DNA from: Dehalococcoidia bacterium
GTDB lineage: Bacteria > Chloroflexota > Dehalococcoidia > UBA2979
Assembly (NCBI GenBank): GCA_030745285.1
Contig: JASLOV010000092.1
Coordinates: forward strand, 1-13,378
Reading direction: 5' to 3'
Length of the DNA: 13,378 bases
In this document: piece after piece, positions 1 to 7,274 of the stretch
Layout: each line of letters starts with the position of its first letter
Position numbering within the stretch: the stretch's first letter is position 1
Position numbers and translations under genes: made by a program
The notes under the pieces: generated by a model
Seen by the model: the letters and a program-made list of their open reading frames with translations, nothing else
What the model was told of the DNA's origin: nothing
Databases searched by the model: none

Positions 1-1156
1 AGAGGTGATCGGTGACCGGCTTCGATTCGTCGACCAGGGTGCGGAAGCGCTGCGGGTCTGCGCGTACGAGCGAGTCCGGGTCCTCGCCGTCCGGCAGCGT
101 GACGACGCGGATGTCCGCCTGCAGCACGTCCTGGTAGCCGACGAGGCCACGCCAGTCGACGGTGGCGACGGTCTGGCGGTCGGCGGCGCTGGCCACCACC
201 TCGACGCCGCGCAGGGTGGCCTCGGAGCCGGCGTTGTCGGCGTCGAGCGCCAGCACGATGTTGGCGGTGAAGCGCTTGGCGAGGTTCATCTGCTTCTCGG
301 TGAGCGAGGTGCCCATGGAGGCGACCACGTTCTCGATGCCAAACTGGTGGGGTGCGATCACGTCCATGTAGCCCTCGACGACGATCAGGCGCTCCTCGCG
401 GCGGGCGGTCTCGGCGGCGCGGTCGAGGCCGTAGAGGGTGCCGCTCTTGTCGAAGAGCGGGGTCTGCGGCGTGTTCAGGTACTTCGGTTCGTCTTCCGGC
501 TTCAGCGCGCGTGCGCCGAACCCAATCATGCGGCCGTTGACGTCCCGCGTCGGGAAAATCAGGCGGTCGCGGAAGCGGTCGTACGGCTCGCCGCTGCCGT
601 CCGGCTCCACGACGAGACCGGCGGCGAGCAGGTCGGCGACGTCGAAGCCGCGGGCTTCGAGGTGCTCTCGCAGCCCGCGCCAGCCGGAGGGCGCGTATCC
701 GAGTTGCCACCGCTCCTGCGTGCTGGCGTCGAGGCCTCGCCCGTCGAGGTAGCGGCGCGCTTGTTCGCCGTCCGGGCCGGCCAGCGCGGCACGGAAGAAG
801 ACGGCCGCAGCCTCGTTGGCGCGCAGTAGCCGGTCGTGCTCCTCGCGCTGTTCCTGCTCGCGGCGGGAGGGCGGCCGCAGCTCGACGCCAGCGCGCTCCG
901 CGCAGCGTCGCAGGGCATCGGGGAACTCCAGATGCTCGATGCGGCGCACGAACTCGATCACGTCGCCGCCGGTGGAGCAGGCGCCGAAGCAGTGCCAGCT
1001 GCCGCGGTCGGGGTCGACCGAGAACGAAGGGGTGCGCTCCGTGTGGAAGGGGCAGAGCGCCTTATAGCGGCGTCCGCTCTTCTTCAACGTCGGCACGTAC
1101 CCACCGACGGTCTCGACGATGTCGAGTCGGGCTTTGACTTCTTCGATCGTGCTCAT
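1..1156 (-). CDS. dnaG: DNA primase DnaG, N-terminal 385 residues (cut by left window edge)
   Basis: Makes the RNA primers that start lagging-strand synthesis at the replication fork. My minus-strand translation begins at ATG 1156 (MSTIEEVKARLDIVETVGGY) and stays open to the window edge. The CHC2 zinc-binding domain spans about residues 5-95, with ligands C35, H38, C56 and C60 (CPFHTERTPSF, then CFGACSTGGD). The last cysteine pair is spaced C-x3-C rather than the more common C-x2-C. The RNA-polymerase-like core follows (FRDRLIFPTRDVNGRMIGFG, residues 195-214). The TOPRIM fold has its glutamate in VVEGYMDV (E261) and its metal-binding aspartates in LALDADNAG (D305, D307). About 200 C-terminal residues, including the helicase-binding domain, lie outside the window. 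No clear Shine-Dalgarno precedes ATG 1156. It lies 149 bp downstream of the SH3-CARDB gene on the same strand. Identification is firm. Confidence 0.97.
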   Translation of the reverse strand, partial: MSTIEEVKARLDIVETVGGYVPTLKKSGRRYKALCPFHTERTPSFSVDPDRGSWHCFGACSTGGDVIEFVRRIEHLEFPDALRRCAERAGVELRPPSRREQEQREEHDRLLRANEAAAVFFRAALAGPDGEQARRYLDGRGLDASTQERWQLGYAPSGWRGLREHLEARGFDVADLLAAGLVVEPDGSGEPYDRFRDRLIFPTRDVNGRMIGFGARALKPEDEPKYLNTPQTPLFDKSGTLYGLDRAAETARREERLIVVEGYMDVIAPHQFGIENVVASMGTSLTEKQMNLAKRFTANIVLALDADNAGSEATLRGVEVVASAADRQTVATVDWRGLVGYQDVLQADIRVVTLPDGEDPDSLVRADPQRFRTLVDESKPVTDHL

Positions 1157-1305
1157 GCTGTACTCAGGTAGACACCGAAGTAGGGGAAAAGTTACGGGCG
1201 GCTCTCGAAATTCCCGATGCGCAACGCTCTGGAGCGGTCGTCAGACTCGGATTTGCTGTGGCTGACACCGAATGGTGCGAAGTTTGAGCGCCCAGCGGAC
1301 CGACG
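1157..1305 (-). other. Spacer upstream of dnaG with a repeated TTCGGTGTC word
   Basis: This 149 bp stretch separates the SH3-CARDB gene from dnaG. On the minus strand the 9-mer TTCGGTGTC occurs twice (1179-1171 and 1272-1264). The distal copy is joined to a small inverted repeat, CACC-4nt-GGTG (1266-1277 on the plus strand). I found no acceptable -35/-10 pair and no hairpin followed by a T run. It may carry a dnaG promoter or operator of non-consensus type, but the sequence does not prove it. Confidence 0.3.
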
Positions 1306-2346
1306 TTAGCGGGGCAGGACGTTGTTGCCCTCGACGGCGTCGTTGATGGCGTCTGTTGAGAGGATCACCTGGAGCGCGTCGGCTCCCGGCAGCTCGGCCT
1401 CGTCGTCGAAGTCGTGGATCAGTTGCTGCGTCCCGTTCTTCGCGAGTTCGAGGGCGTGGTCGAATCGCACGAGCAGCAGACTGGACGGCGTCGTGCGGCG
1501 AACGGCGACGGTGACGCCACCGATGAGCGGGATCACGCTGTTGTTCTTGAGCGTGATGGTGACCGTCCGCGCTGCGGTATCGAGCCGGAACGCCTCCAGC
1601 TCGACGTCATTCGGCACATCCGGGGCGACCACGGTGGAGAGTTTGTTGTTGTCGAGGATGCTCTCGCGCAAGCCCTCGTCGCCCTGCACCTCGACGACCA
1701 CCGTTGAGCGTCGCTGGACGTACAGCTCCGGCAGCACCGCTTCCAGGGTGTCGCCGGGGCGCAGCGGCTTGCCGCCGACATCGACCCGGTGGGCTTCGCC
1801 GCCGTCAACGGATACGGTGACGGCATCGCTCACGTCGGCGTCGCCGAGGTTGGCGATCACGACGACGAGCCGGTTGTCGCGCGAGAAGACCGCCTCCACG
1901 GTGAGGTCGGCGAAGTCCGGGGTCTGCGTTGGGACGTCCGAACCGCTGGCGGGCGAGGTCGGGACCGCCGCATCCGCCCCGGCGATCACGCTCAGCGTCT
2001 CCGGGTGCTCGATGTTGGCGACCGCGCTCACCGGCGCCCAGCCACTGACGTTGCGGCCGCTGATCTCGACCGCCAGCCACTGCCCGTCCTCGGAGCGGCC
2101 GGTGACCGCGACCGGCACGCCGGCCTGCAGCGTCGCGAGCGGGGCCGCGCCGTCGCGAGGAGCGGTCAGTAGCGTGACCTCGTGCCGCAGCGTCGGACCC
2201 GAGAGGCGGCGGACGGCCGGCTGCGGCCCGCCCTCCGTCGGCCGTTCGCCGAAGAGCGCGAGCATGAGGAACACGGCGACCGCGCCGGCGGAGACGACCA
2301 CGGACAGCGCCGCGAGCCAGCCGAGCCAGGCGGGGCGACCGGACAT
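1306..2346 (-). CDS. Membrane-anchored SH3-like / CARDB-like repeat protein (346 aa)
   Basis: No named function recognised. Residues 1-7 (MSGRPAW) are followed by a single hydrophobic helix (about 8-32) and then a large outside portion, so it is probably a type II anchored or secreted protein. Residues about 55-112 resemble a bacterial SH3 domain (LLTAPRDGAAPLATLQAG, then GQWLAVEISGRNVSGWAPVS). After a Thr/Pro/Ser linker (123-143) come two beta-rich segments like CARDB or other Ig-like adhesion modules: 145-240, containing VVVIANLGDADV and ending ESILDNNKLSTV, and 246-346, ending AINDAVEGNNVLPR. The N-x-N near each end matches the usual CARDB ending. An upstream TTG at 2364 is also in frame, but AGGAGGAGG lies 5 nt before ATG 2346, so I chose 2346. 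The start is one base after the stop of the similar upstream gene, suggesting translational coupling. Role is probably cell-wall or ligand binding (inference). Confidence 0.8.
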   Translation of the reverse strand: MSGRPAWLGWLAALSVVVSAGAVAVFLMLALFGERPTEGGPQPAVRRLSGPTLRHEVTLLTAPRDGAAPLATLQAGVPVAVTGRSEDGQWLAVEISGRNVSGWAPVSAVANIEHPETLSVIAGADAAVPTSPASGSDVPTQTPDFADLTVEAVFSRDNRLVVVIANLGDADVSDAVTVSVDGGEAHRVDVGGKPLRPGDTLEAVLPELYVQRRSTVVVEVQGDEGLRESILDNNKLSTVVAPDVPNDVELEAFRLDTAARTVTITLKNNSVIPLIGGVTVAVRRTTPSSLLLVRFDHALELAKNGTQQLIHDFDDEAELPGADALQVILSTDAINDAVEGNNVLPR

Positions 2347-2347
2347 C

Positions 2348-3037
2348 TCAACCTCCTCCTGCAATCAGCAGGGTCGTGAAGGCGTTGTTGAACTCCTGCG
2401 ACTCGCGGATCTCGTCCGGCCGGTCGAGTTCGAAGACGTAGCTGCCGGTCTCGGAGACCACCACCGGCGTCACCACGGTCGCGCGCTCGCCCGGCGCCAA
2501 CGTCGTTGGGCCGATGCGGAGTACGCCGAGGATGTCGCCGGAGGCCTTGGAGACGTTCAGCGGCACGAAGACCTCGACGACGGGGGCGTCGCCGATGTTG
2601 CGCAGGCCGATCGCCACGCGGCCGTCCTGGAGCAGGAAGGCACCGGCGATGGTGAGGTCCGGCAGCGACTCCCCGGCAGGGCCGCCGTCGCCGGCGGGAG
2701 ACGGCGTGGGCGTCGCCAGCACGACGAGCACCGGGAGCGTGTCGAGCGCCGCGCCCTCGGTCAGCAGCACCTCCGCCGGCACCCAGCCCTCGACGGCCGA
2801 GGACGGCGGGTAGGCGATCTTGATCCACGAGCCGTCCGATGAACGCCCCAGCAGTCTGGCATCGCGGCCGTCGGGCAGGACGGCGATCACGTCGGCGAAC
2901 CGATCGGGGTCGGCACGGATGTTGGCGGTGAGCGCCGCGGCCACGAGCGAGGCGTCCCGCTCGGAGGCGACAGGCGTGGCGGCGGCGGGCGCCGCCGTGG
3001 GGTCACCGCCGTCCAGGGTGCTGATCGCGACGATCAC
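2348..3037 (-). CDS. Membrane-anchored SH3-like / CARDB-like protein; 5' end uncertain, possible frameshift
   Basis: Paralogue-like neighbour of the 1306-2346 gene. From GTG 3037 it encodes 229 residues: a Thr/Pro/Ala-rich spacer (8-28), an SH3-like domain (about 38-92: DARLLGRSSDGSWIKIAYPP, then EGWVPAEVLL), a low-complexity linker (107-124) and one CARDB-like domain (126-225: LPDLTIAGAFLLQDGRVAIG, ending EIRESQEFNNAFTTLLI). GTG 3037 is a poor start because it falls inside a hydrophobic helix. The open frame continues upstream and encodes FRPPVLAGIAIVAVAAAVIV just before it. That extended frame has no ATG, GTG or TTG back to the dGTPase stop at 3187-3185; CTG 3073 is the only near-cognate. 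A GTG at 3152 lies one frame away, and dropping one base from the C6 run at 3136-3141 would join it to the helix. So it is either a sequence error, a decayed gene, or an unusual initiation. Confidence 0.7.
   Translation of the reverse strand: MIVAISTLDGGDPTAAPAAATPVASERDASLVAAALTANIRADPDRFADVIAVLPDGRDARLLGRSSDGSWIKIAYPPSSAVEGWVPAEVLLTEGAALDTLPVLVVLATPTPSPAGDGGPAGESLPDLTIAGAFLLQDGRVAIGLRNIGDAPVVEVFVPLNVSKASGDILGVLRIGPTTLAPGERATVVTPVVVSETGSYVFELDRPDEIRESQEFNNAFTTLLIAGGG
2352..2360 (-). promoter_or_regulatory. Strong Shine-Dalgarno that decides the ATG 2346 start
   Basis: AGGAGGAGG on the minus strand ends 5 nt before ATG 2346. It sits inside the last codons of the upstream SH3-CARDB gene (encoding its terminal Gly-Gly-Gly), whose TGA is at 2350-2348. 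It is the strongest ribosome binding site I saw in the window, and it argues against the in-frame TTG at 2364. Confidence 0.85.
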
Positions 3038-3184
3038 GGCGGCAGCGACCGCGACGATGGCGATCCCGGCCAGGACTGGAGGTCGAAAGACTGACTGTCC
3101 GCGGTGGTGGCGGCTGTGGTGGTTCGTGGCCGAATCCCCCCGGGGCCCGCACCCCGATCTGCAGTGTACTCCTCGTACTTCCCG

Positions 3185-4312
3185 TCAGTTGAGACCAAGA
3201 TCGCGCGCTACCTGGTGCGCGAACGGGTCCGTCATTCCGGAGACGTAGTCGGCCGCGCGTCGCCATGCTGGGTCCGAGGGGAGCGACCAGCCGGGGATGC
3301 GCTCCGGGTGCGCCTCGAAGTGGCGGTACAGCGCTCGCACGACTCGCTGGCCGGCCCGCGCCGCGCGCAGAGTCGACTCCTCCAGGTAGACGCGCTCGAA
3401 CATGAACTCGCGCAGCACGTCAGTGGCGGCGAGCACGGGCGCGCTGAGCATGATCCGGGCGGGCGCCTTGCCCGCCCTGCTCCCCCCGCCCGCCGCGGCG
3501 CCCTCGGTGGCATCCGCGGCATCGTGAACGGCGGCCGCCGAGTGTGCGACGCAGTCCGCGATCAAGGTCTCGACGCGTGTCGAGTGGTCCATGCCGAGCG
3601 CGCGCTGGGCCTTGGCCGGCAGATCGTGTTCGGCGAGCAGCCCGGCGCGGACGGCGTCCTGGATGTCGTGGTTGAGGTAGGCGATGGAGTCGGCGATCTT
3701 CACGATCTGCCCCTCGAGCGTCGATGCCACGCCCCATGCCTCGGCGGCGATAGAGTCGCGGTCCTTCGAGTGCTTGAGGATCGCTTCGCGGGTCTCAAAG
3801 GTGAGATTGAGGCCGCCGCCGCCGTTTCCGTCATCGTCACCGCCATCGAAACTGCCGGTGCCGCGCTCGAGCAGCTCGACGATACGCAGCGACTGCTCGT
3901 TGTGGCGGAACCCCCCGGGCAGGAGCTCGGCGAGCGCCTCCTCGCCGGCGTGACCGAAGGGCGTGTGGCCGAGGTCATGGCCGAGCGCCGCTGCCTCCGC
4001 CAGGTCCTCATTGACGTTGAGCGCACGAGCGATCGTGCGGGCGACCTGCTGCACCTCGATCGTGTGCGTCATACGCGTCACTACGTGGTCGGAGTCCGGC
4101 GCGATGAAGACCTGCGTCTTGTGCTTGAGGCGGCGGAAGGCGCGGGTGTGGATGATGCGGTCGCGGTCGAGCTGGTAGGCGAGACGGAGGGGGTCCGGCG
4201 GCTCCGGCCGCCTGCGTCCGGCGGAGGATGACTCCCGCGCCGCGGCGGGTGCGAGGGCGATTTCGCGCGCCTCGAGCGTGGAACGCACGTCGGAGGTGGC
4301 GTCGATTGTCAC
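3185..4312 (-). CDS. dgt: dGTPase-like HD-domain triphosphohydrolase (375 aa)
   Basis: Family members hydrolyse dGTP or other dNTPs to the nucleoside and triphosphate, tuning the dNTP pool; exact substrate preference cannot be read here. Family signatures are clear: HTRAFRRLKHKTQV (55-68), TRMTHTIEVQQVAR (79-92, metal ligand H83), AALGHDLGHTPFGHAG (108-123, with the H112-D113 pair and H116), FRHNEQSLRIVELLE (135-149) and KIADSIAYLNHDI (205-217, metal ligand D208). Length fits the shorter dGTPase-like type. Two low-complexity insertions stand out: an Asp/Gly run at 155-167 and an Ala/Gly stretch near 268-277. Start is GTG 4312 with no Shine-Dalgarno; a TAGACT hexamer sits 6 nt upstream, consistent with a leaderless message. 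It is divergent from ppdK. It stops at TGA 3187-3185, and the next gene's frame is the same. Confidence 0.93.
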   Translation of the reverse strand: MTIDATSDVRSTLEAREIALAPAAARESSSAGRRRPEPPDPLRLAYQLDRDRIIHTRAFRRLKHKTQVFIAPDSDHVVTRMTHTIEVQQVARTIARALNVNEDLAEAAALGHDLGHTPFGHAGEEALAELLPGGFRHNEQSLRIVELLERGTGSFDGGDDDGNGGGGLNLTFETREAILKHSKDRDSIAAEAWGVASTLEGQIVKIADSIAYLNHDIQDAVRAGLLAEHDLPAKAQRALGMDHSTRVETLIADCVAHSAAAVHDAADATEGAAAGGGSRAGKAPARIMLSAPVLAATDVLREFMFERVYLEESTLRAARAGQRVVRALYRHFEAHPERIPGWSLPSDPAWRRAADYVSGMTDPFAHQVARDLGLN

Positions 4313-4318
4313 GAGGCC

Positions 4319-4324
4319 AGTCTA
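4319..4324 (-). promoter_or_regulatory. Possible -10 element for a leaderless dgt transcript
   Basis: On the minus strand TAGACT fits the TAnnnT pattern and ends 6 nt before GTG 4312. Transcription would then begin at or near the start codon. No good -35 hexamer is seen 16-18 nt further upstream, so the call rests on position alone. Confidence 0.3.
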
Positions 4325-4367
4325 GCGCAATCGACGATACGTGCAGTCGTCTATGCGCCTGAGCCAT

Positions 4368-4398
4368 TAAACACTTTCGCCGGCACAATCGGTATAAT
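4368..4398 (+). promoter_or_regulatory. Sigma-70-type promoter for ppdK
   Basis: A perfect TATAAT (4393-4398), preceded by GG, lies in the divergent spacer and faces ppdK. The best -35 match is TAAACA (4368-4373), with a long 19 nt spacer and 4 of 6 consensus bases. Predicted transcription start is near 4405, giving a 5' leader of about 110 nt before ATG 4515. In a genome this GC-rich an exact TATAAT in a spacer is unlikely by chance. Confidence 0.65.
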
Positions 4399-4403
4399 TC
4401 GGG

Positions 4404-4514
4404 ACGCGGCCCGGTCGCGTGCGCCTGAGGCCATTGTTCCCCGCTCAGTCGCCCCGTACAGTCCGTGTGGGCCGCTCGTGCGGATGACGTCTCCCCGGGG
4501 GTAAGAGCGACGCG
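4404..4514 (+). promoter_or_regulatory. Structured 5' leader of ppdK
   Basis: Downstream of the TATAAT box the transcribed leader holds three short inverted repeats in series: ACGCG-7nt-CGCGT (4404-4420), CTGAG-14nt-CTCAG (4425-4448) and CCGC-TCGT-GCGG (4472-4483). A self-complementary CCCCGGGG lies just before the coding region. I recognise no known riboswitch or T-box consensus in it. It may be a regulatory leader or only GC-rich self-complementarity. Confidence 0.3.
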
Positions 4515-7256
4515 ATGACCACTATGTCCGAACAGCCCGAAGTTGTGGGCACGGCCGCCGGCCCGCTCGTCTACCGCTTCGGGGACGGGCAGTCCGACGG
4601 CGACGGCGACCTGCGCAACCTCCTGGGCGGCAAGGGCGCCGGCCTGGCCGAGATGAGCCGGCTGGGCATCCCGGTGCCTCCCGGATTCACGATCACGACC
4701 GACGTCTGCAACGCCTACTACGACCAGGGGCGGACCTACCCGGCCGCCCTCGAGCCAGAAGTGCGAGCGGGCATCGCCCACATTGAACGCATCGTCGGCG
4801 CGGCATTCGGCGACGCCGGAAATCCGCTGCTGGTGTCCGTGCGCTCCGGGGCGCGCGTCTCGATGCCGGGGATGATGGATACGGTGCTCAACCTCGGCCT
4901 GAACGACGTCACCGTGGAAGGGCTGGCGGTCCGTTCCCGGAATCCGCGTTTCGCGTACGACTCTTATCGTCGCTTCGTGGCGATGTACGGCGACGTCGTG
5001 CTGGGCGTCGGCCGTGACAAGGAGACGGACGAGCACCCCTTCGAGGCGCTGCTGAAGGTGAAGAAGCAGCTGCGCGGGGTCGAGCTGGACACGGAGCTTG
5101 GCGCGGACGATCTCAAGCAGCTCGTGCAGGAGTACAAGGCCGAGATCCAGCGGCGAATCGGCGTGGCGTTCCCGGACGATCCATGGGAGCAGCTCTGGGG
5201 TGCGGTCGGCGCCGTCTTCAACTCGTGGGAGACGCCCCGTGCCGTTGTCTACCGCGACATGCACGGCTACCCCTCTGCCTGGGGCACTGCCGTGAACGTG
5301 CAGGCGATGGTCTTCGGCAACCTCGGCGACGACTGCGCGACCGGCGTCGTCTTCACCCGCGACGCGGCCACCGGCGCCGCGCGGTTGAGCGGTGAGTACC
5401 TGCTGAACGCCCAGGGCGAGGATGTCGTCGCTGGCGTGCGTACGCCGCAACCGATCACAAGCAGCGCAGGGAACGCGGCGCACAATAACGGCGGCCCCTC
5501 GTTCGAAGAGTCGATGCCTGAGGCCTACGACCAGCTCGAACGAGCCTGCTCCACGCTCGAGGGTCATTTCCGCGATATGCAGGACATCGAGTTCACGGTG
5601 CAGCAGGGGCGGCTGTGGATCCTGCAGACGCGCGCGGGCAAGCGGACCGGCCCGGCCATGGTTAAGATCGCCGCCGACCTCGTCGATGAAGGAGTGATCG
5701 ACGAGGAAACAGTCATCGCCCGCCAGGACCCGGAGAAGCTCATCGAGCTGCTCCATCCAGTGTTCGACTCTTCCGCGCCACGCGAGGTGATCGCGACCGG
5801 CCTGCCGGCCTCGCCCGGCGCCGCCGTCGGGCGTGCGGTCTTCTCGGTGGACGAGGCGGCTGACTGGGTGGCCCGGGGCGAGCCAGTGATCCTCGTGCGC
5901 ACGGAGACGAGCCCGGAGGACATCCAGGGCATGATTGCCGCTCGGGGCATTCTCACGGCGCGCGGAGGCACCGCCTCGCACGCCGCCGTCGTTGCGCGTG
6001 GCATGGGCAAGTGCTGCGTCAGCGGCTGCGGCGCGTTGCACATCGATTACCAGGCGGGTCGGTTCAGCGTGGTCACCGCCGCTGGCGAGACCGTGACGGT
6101 CGAACGTGGCGACGTGATTTCGCTTGACGGCACGAACGGCGAAGTGATGCTCGGCGAGTTGCCCACGCTCGAACCGGCGTTGCCCGAGGAGTACGAGCGT
6201 CTGATGGGGTGGGCGGACGGGGTGCGCCGCCTGGGCGTGCGCGCCAATGCCGATACGCCGGAGGACGCTGCTCGCGCTCGCGCCTTCGGGGCGCAGGGCA
6301 TCGGACTGTGCCGCACGGAGCACATGTTCTTCGGCGATGACCGCATCCTGGCCGTGCGCCGCATGATCTGCGCCGAGGACGAGACCGAACGTCGCGCGGC
6401 GCTCGACGAGATTCTGCCGATGCAGCGCGGAGACTTCAGCGGTATCCTGCGGGCGATGGCGGGATTCCCCGTCACGATCCGGCTGCTCGACCCGCCGTTG
6501 CACGAGTTCCTGCCGAATACCCCCGACGAGCTGCGCGAGGTCGCCGAAGCGCTCCGCATCACCGGCCAGCAGATGGAGCAGCGTGTCGCGGCGCTCGAGG
6601 AGTTCAATCCGATGCTTGGCCACCGCGGCGTGCGGCTGGCGGTGACGTTCCCCGAGATCTACGAGGTGCAGACGCGCGCCATCATCGAGGCCGCCTGCCA
6701 GCTCGTCGCCGAGGGTGTGGAGGCGATCCCCGAGATCATGGTTCCGCTGGTGGGTTCGGAGGCGGAGCTGGCGTACGCGCGCGAATTGATCGCCAATACG
6801 GCGCAGCGCGTGATGGACGAGCAGGGCACCCGCATCGAGTACACGATCGGAACGATGATCGAGCTGCCTCGCGCCTGCATCGTCGCCGATCGCATCGCGG
6901 AATACGCGGACTTCTTCTCGTTCGGTACGAACGACCTCACACAGACCGCCTTCGGGCTCTCACGGGACGACTCTGCGCGATTCCTGCCGGCCTACATCGG
7001 GCGCAACCTGCTCACGCACGACCCGTTCGTCGAGATCGACCGTGATGGCGTCGGTGGGCTGCTGCAGATGGGCCTGGAACGCGGGCGCTCGGCAAAGCCC
7101 GACCTGAAGGTCGGCATCTGCGGCGAACACGGCGGCAACCCGGCCTCCATCGCCTTCTGCCACGAGGCCGGCCTGGACTACGTCTCCTGCTCGCCCTACC
7201 GGGTGCCGATCGCCCGACTTGCCGCCGCGCAGGCGGCGCTTGCGGAGCCCGAGTAA
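4515..7256 (+). CDS. ppdK: Pyruvate, phosphate dikinase (913 aa)
   Basis: Catalyses the reversible conversion of pyruvate, ATP and Pi to PEP, AMP and PPi in the cytosol, linking glycolysis and gluconeogenesis. The N-terminal ATP-grasp region has LLGGKGAGLAEMSRLGIPVP (about 36-55) and VSVRSGARVSMPGMMDTVLN. The swivelling phosphohistidine domain carries GGTASHAAVVARGMGKCCVS with the catalytic His at residue 489. The C-terminal TIM-barrel PEP/pyruvate domain has GLCRTEHMFF, GTMIELPRACIVAD, FSFGTNDLTQTAFGLSRDD and GICGEHGG, whose Cys869 corresponds to the catalytic cysteine of characterised PPDKs. It ends with SCSPYRVPIARLAAAQ. All these catalytic elements are present, so the gene looks intact. 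ATG 4515 is used; ATG 4524 is an in-frame alternative. The Shine-Dalgarno is weak. It stops 18 bp from the end of convergent glmS. Confidence 0.97.
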   Translation: MTTMSEQPEVVGTAAGPLVYRFGDGQSDGDGDLRNLLGGKGAGLAEMSRLGIPVPPGFTITTDVCNAYYDQGRTYPAALEPEVRAGIAHIERIVGAAFGDAGNPLLVSVRSGARVSMPGMMDTVLNLGLNDVTVEGLAVRSRNPRFAYDSYRRFVAMYGDVVLGVGRDKETDEHPFEALLKVKKQLRGVELDTELGADDLKQLVQEYKAEIQRRIGVAFPDDPWEQLWGAVGAVFNSWETPRAVVYRDMHGYPSAWGTAVNVQAMVFGNLGDDCATGVVFTRDAATGAARLSGEYLLNAQGEDVVAGVRTPQPITSSAGNAAHNNGGPSFEESMPEAYDQLERACSTLEGHFRDMQDIEFTVQQGRLWILQTRAGKRTGPAMVKIAADLVDEGVIDEETVIARQDPEKLIELLHPVFDSSAPREVIATGLPASPGAAVGRAVFSVDEAADWVARGEPVILVRTETSPEDIQGMIAARGILTARGGTASHAAVVARGMGKCCVSGCGALHIDYQAGRFSVVTAAGETVTVERGDVISLDGTNGEVMLGELPTLEPALPEEYERLMGWADGVRRLGVRANADTPEDAARARAFGAQGIGLCRTEHMFFGDDRILAVRRMICAEDETERRAALDEILPMQRGDFSGILRAMAGFPVTIRLLDPPLHEFLPNTPDELREVAEALRITGQQMEQRVAALEEFNPMLGHRGVRLAVTFPEIYEVQTRAIIEAACQLVAEGVEAIPEIMVPLVGSEAELAYARELIANTAQRVMDEQGTRIEYTIGTMIELPRACIVADRIAEYADFFSFGTNDLTQTAFGLSRDDSARFLPAYIGRNLLTHDPFVEIDRDGVGGLLQMGLERGRSAKPDLKVGICGEHGGNPASIAFCHEAGLDYVSCSPYRVPIARLAAAQAALAEPE

Positions 7257-7274
7257 CACCCGAGGCTGACTGGC

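Noticed and set aside
5..1171. Plus-strand frames over the left edge
   Set aside because: They are antisense to dnaG, whose minus-strand translation carries all expected zinc and TOPRIM motifs.
2348..2364. TTG 2364 as start of the downstream SH3-CARDB gene
   Set aside because: The in-frame ATG 2346 has AGGAGGAGG at 5 nt spacing, while TTG 2364 would place that site inside the coding region.
1322..2842. Plus-strand open frame of 506 codons opposite the SH3-CARDB genes
   Set aside because: Ser/Thr/Arg-rich shadow with no motif; the minus-strand frames show domains, a strong ribosome binding site and coupled junctions.
4008..6623. Minus-strand open frame of 871 codons opposite ppdK that runs into dgt
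   Set aside because: It is antisense to the first two thirds of an intact ppdK and crosses the divergent promoter region. It is rich in Arg and His, shows no domain, and is the expected by-product of strong G/C third-position bias.
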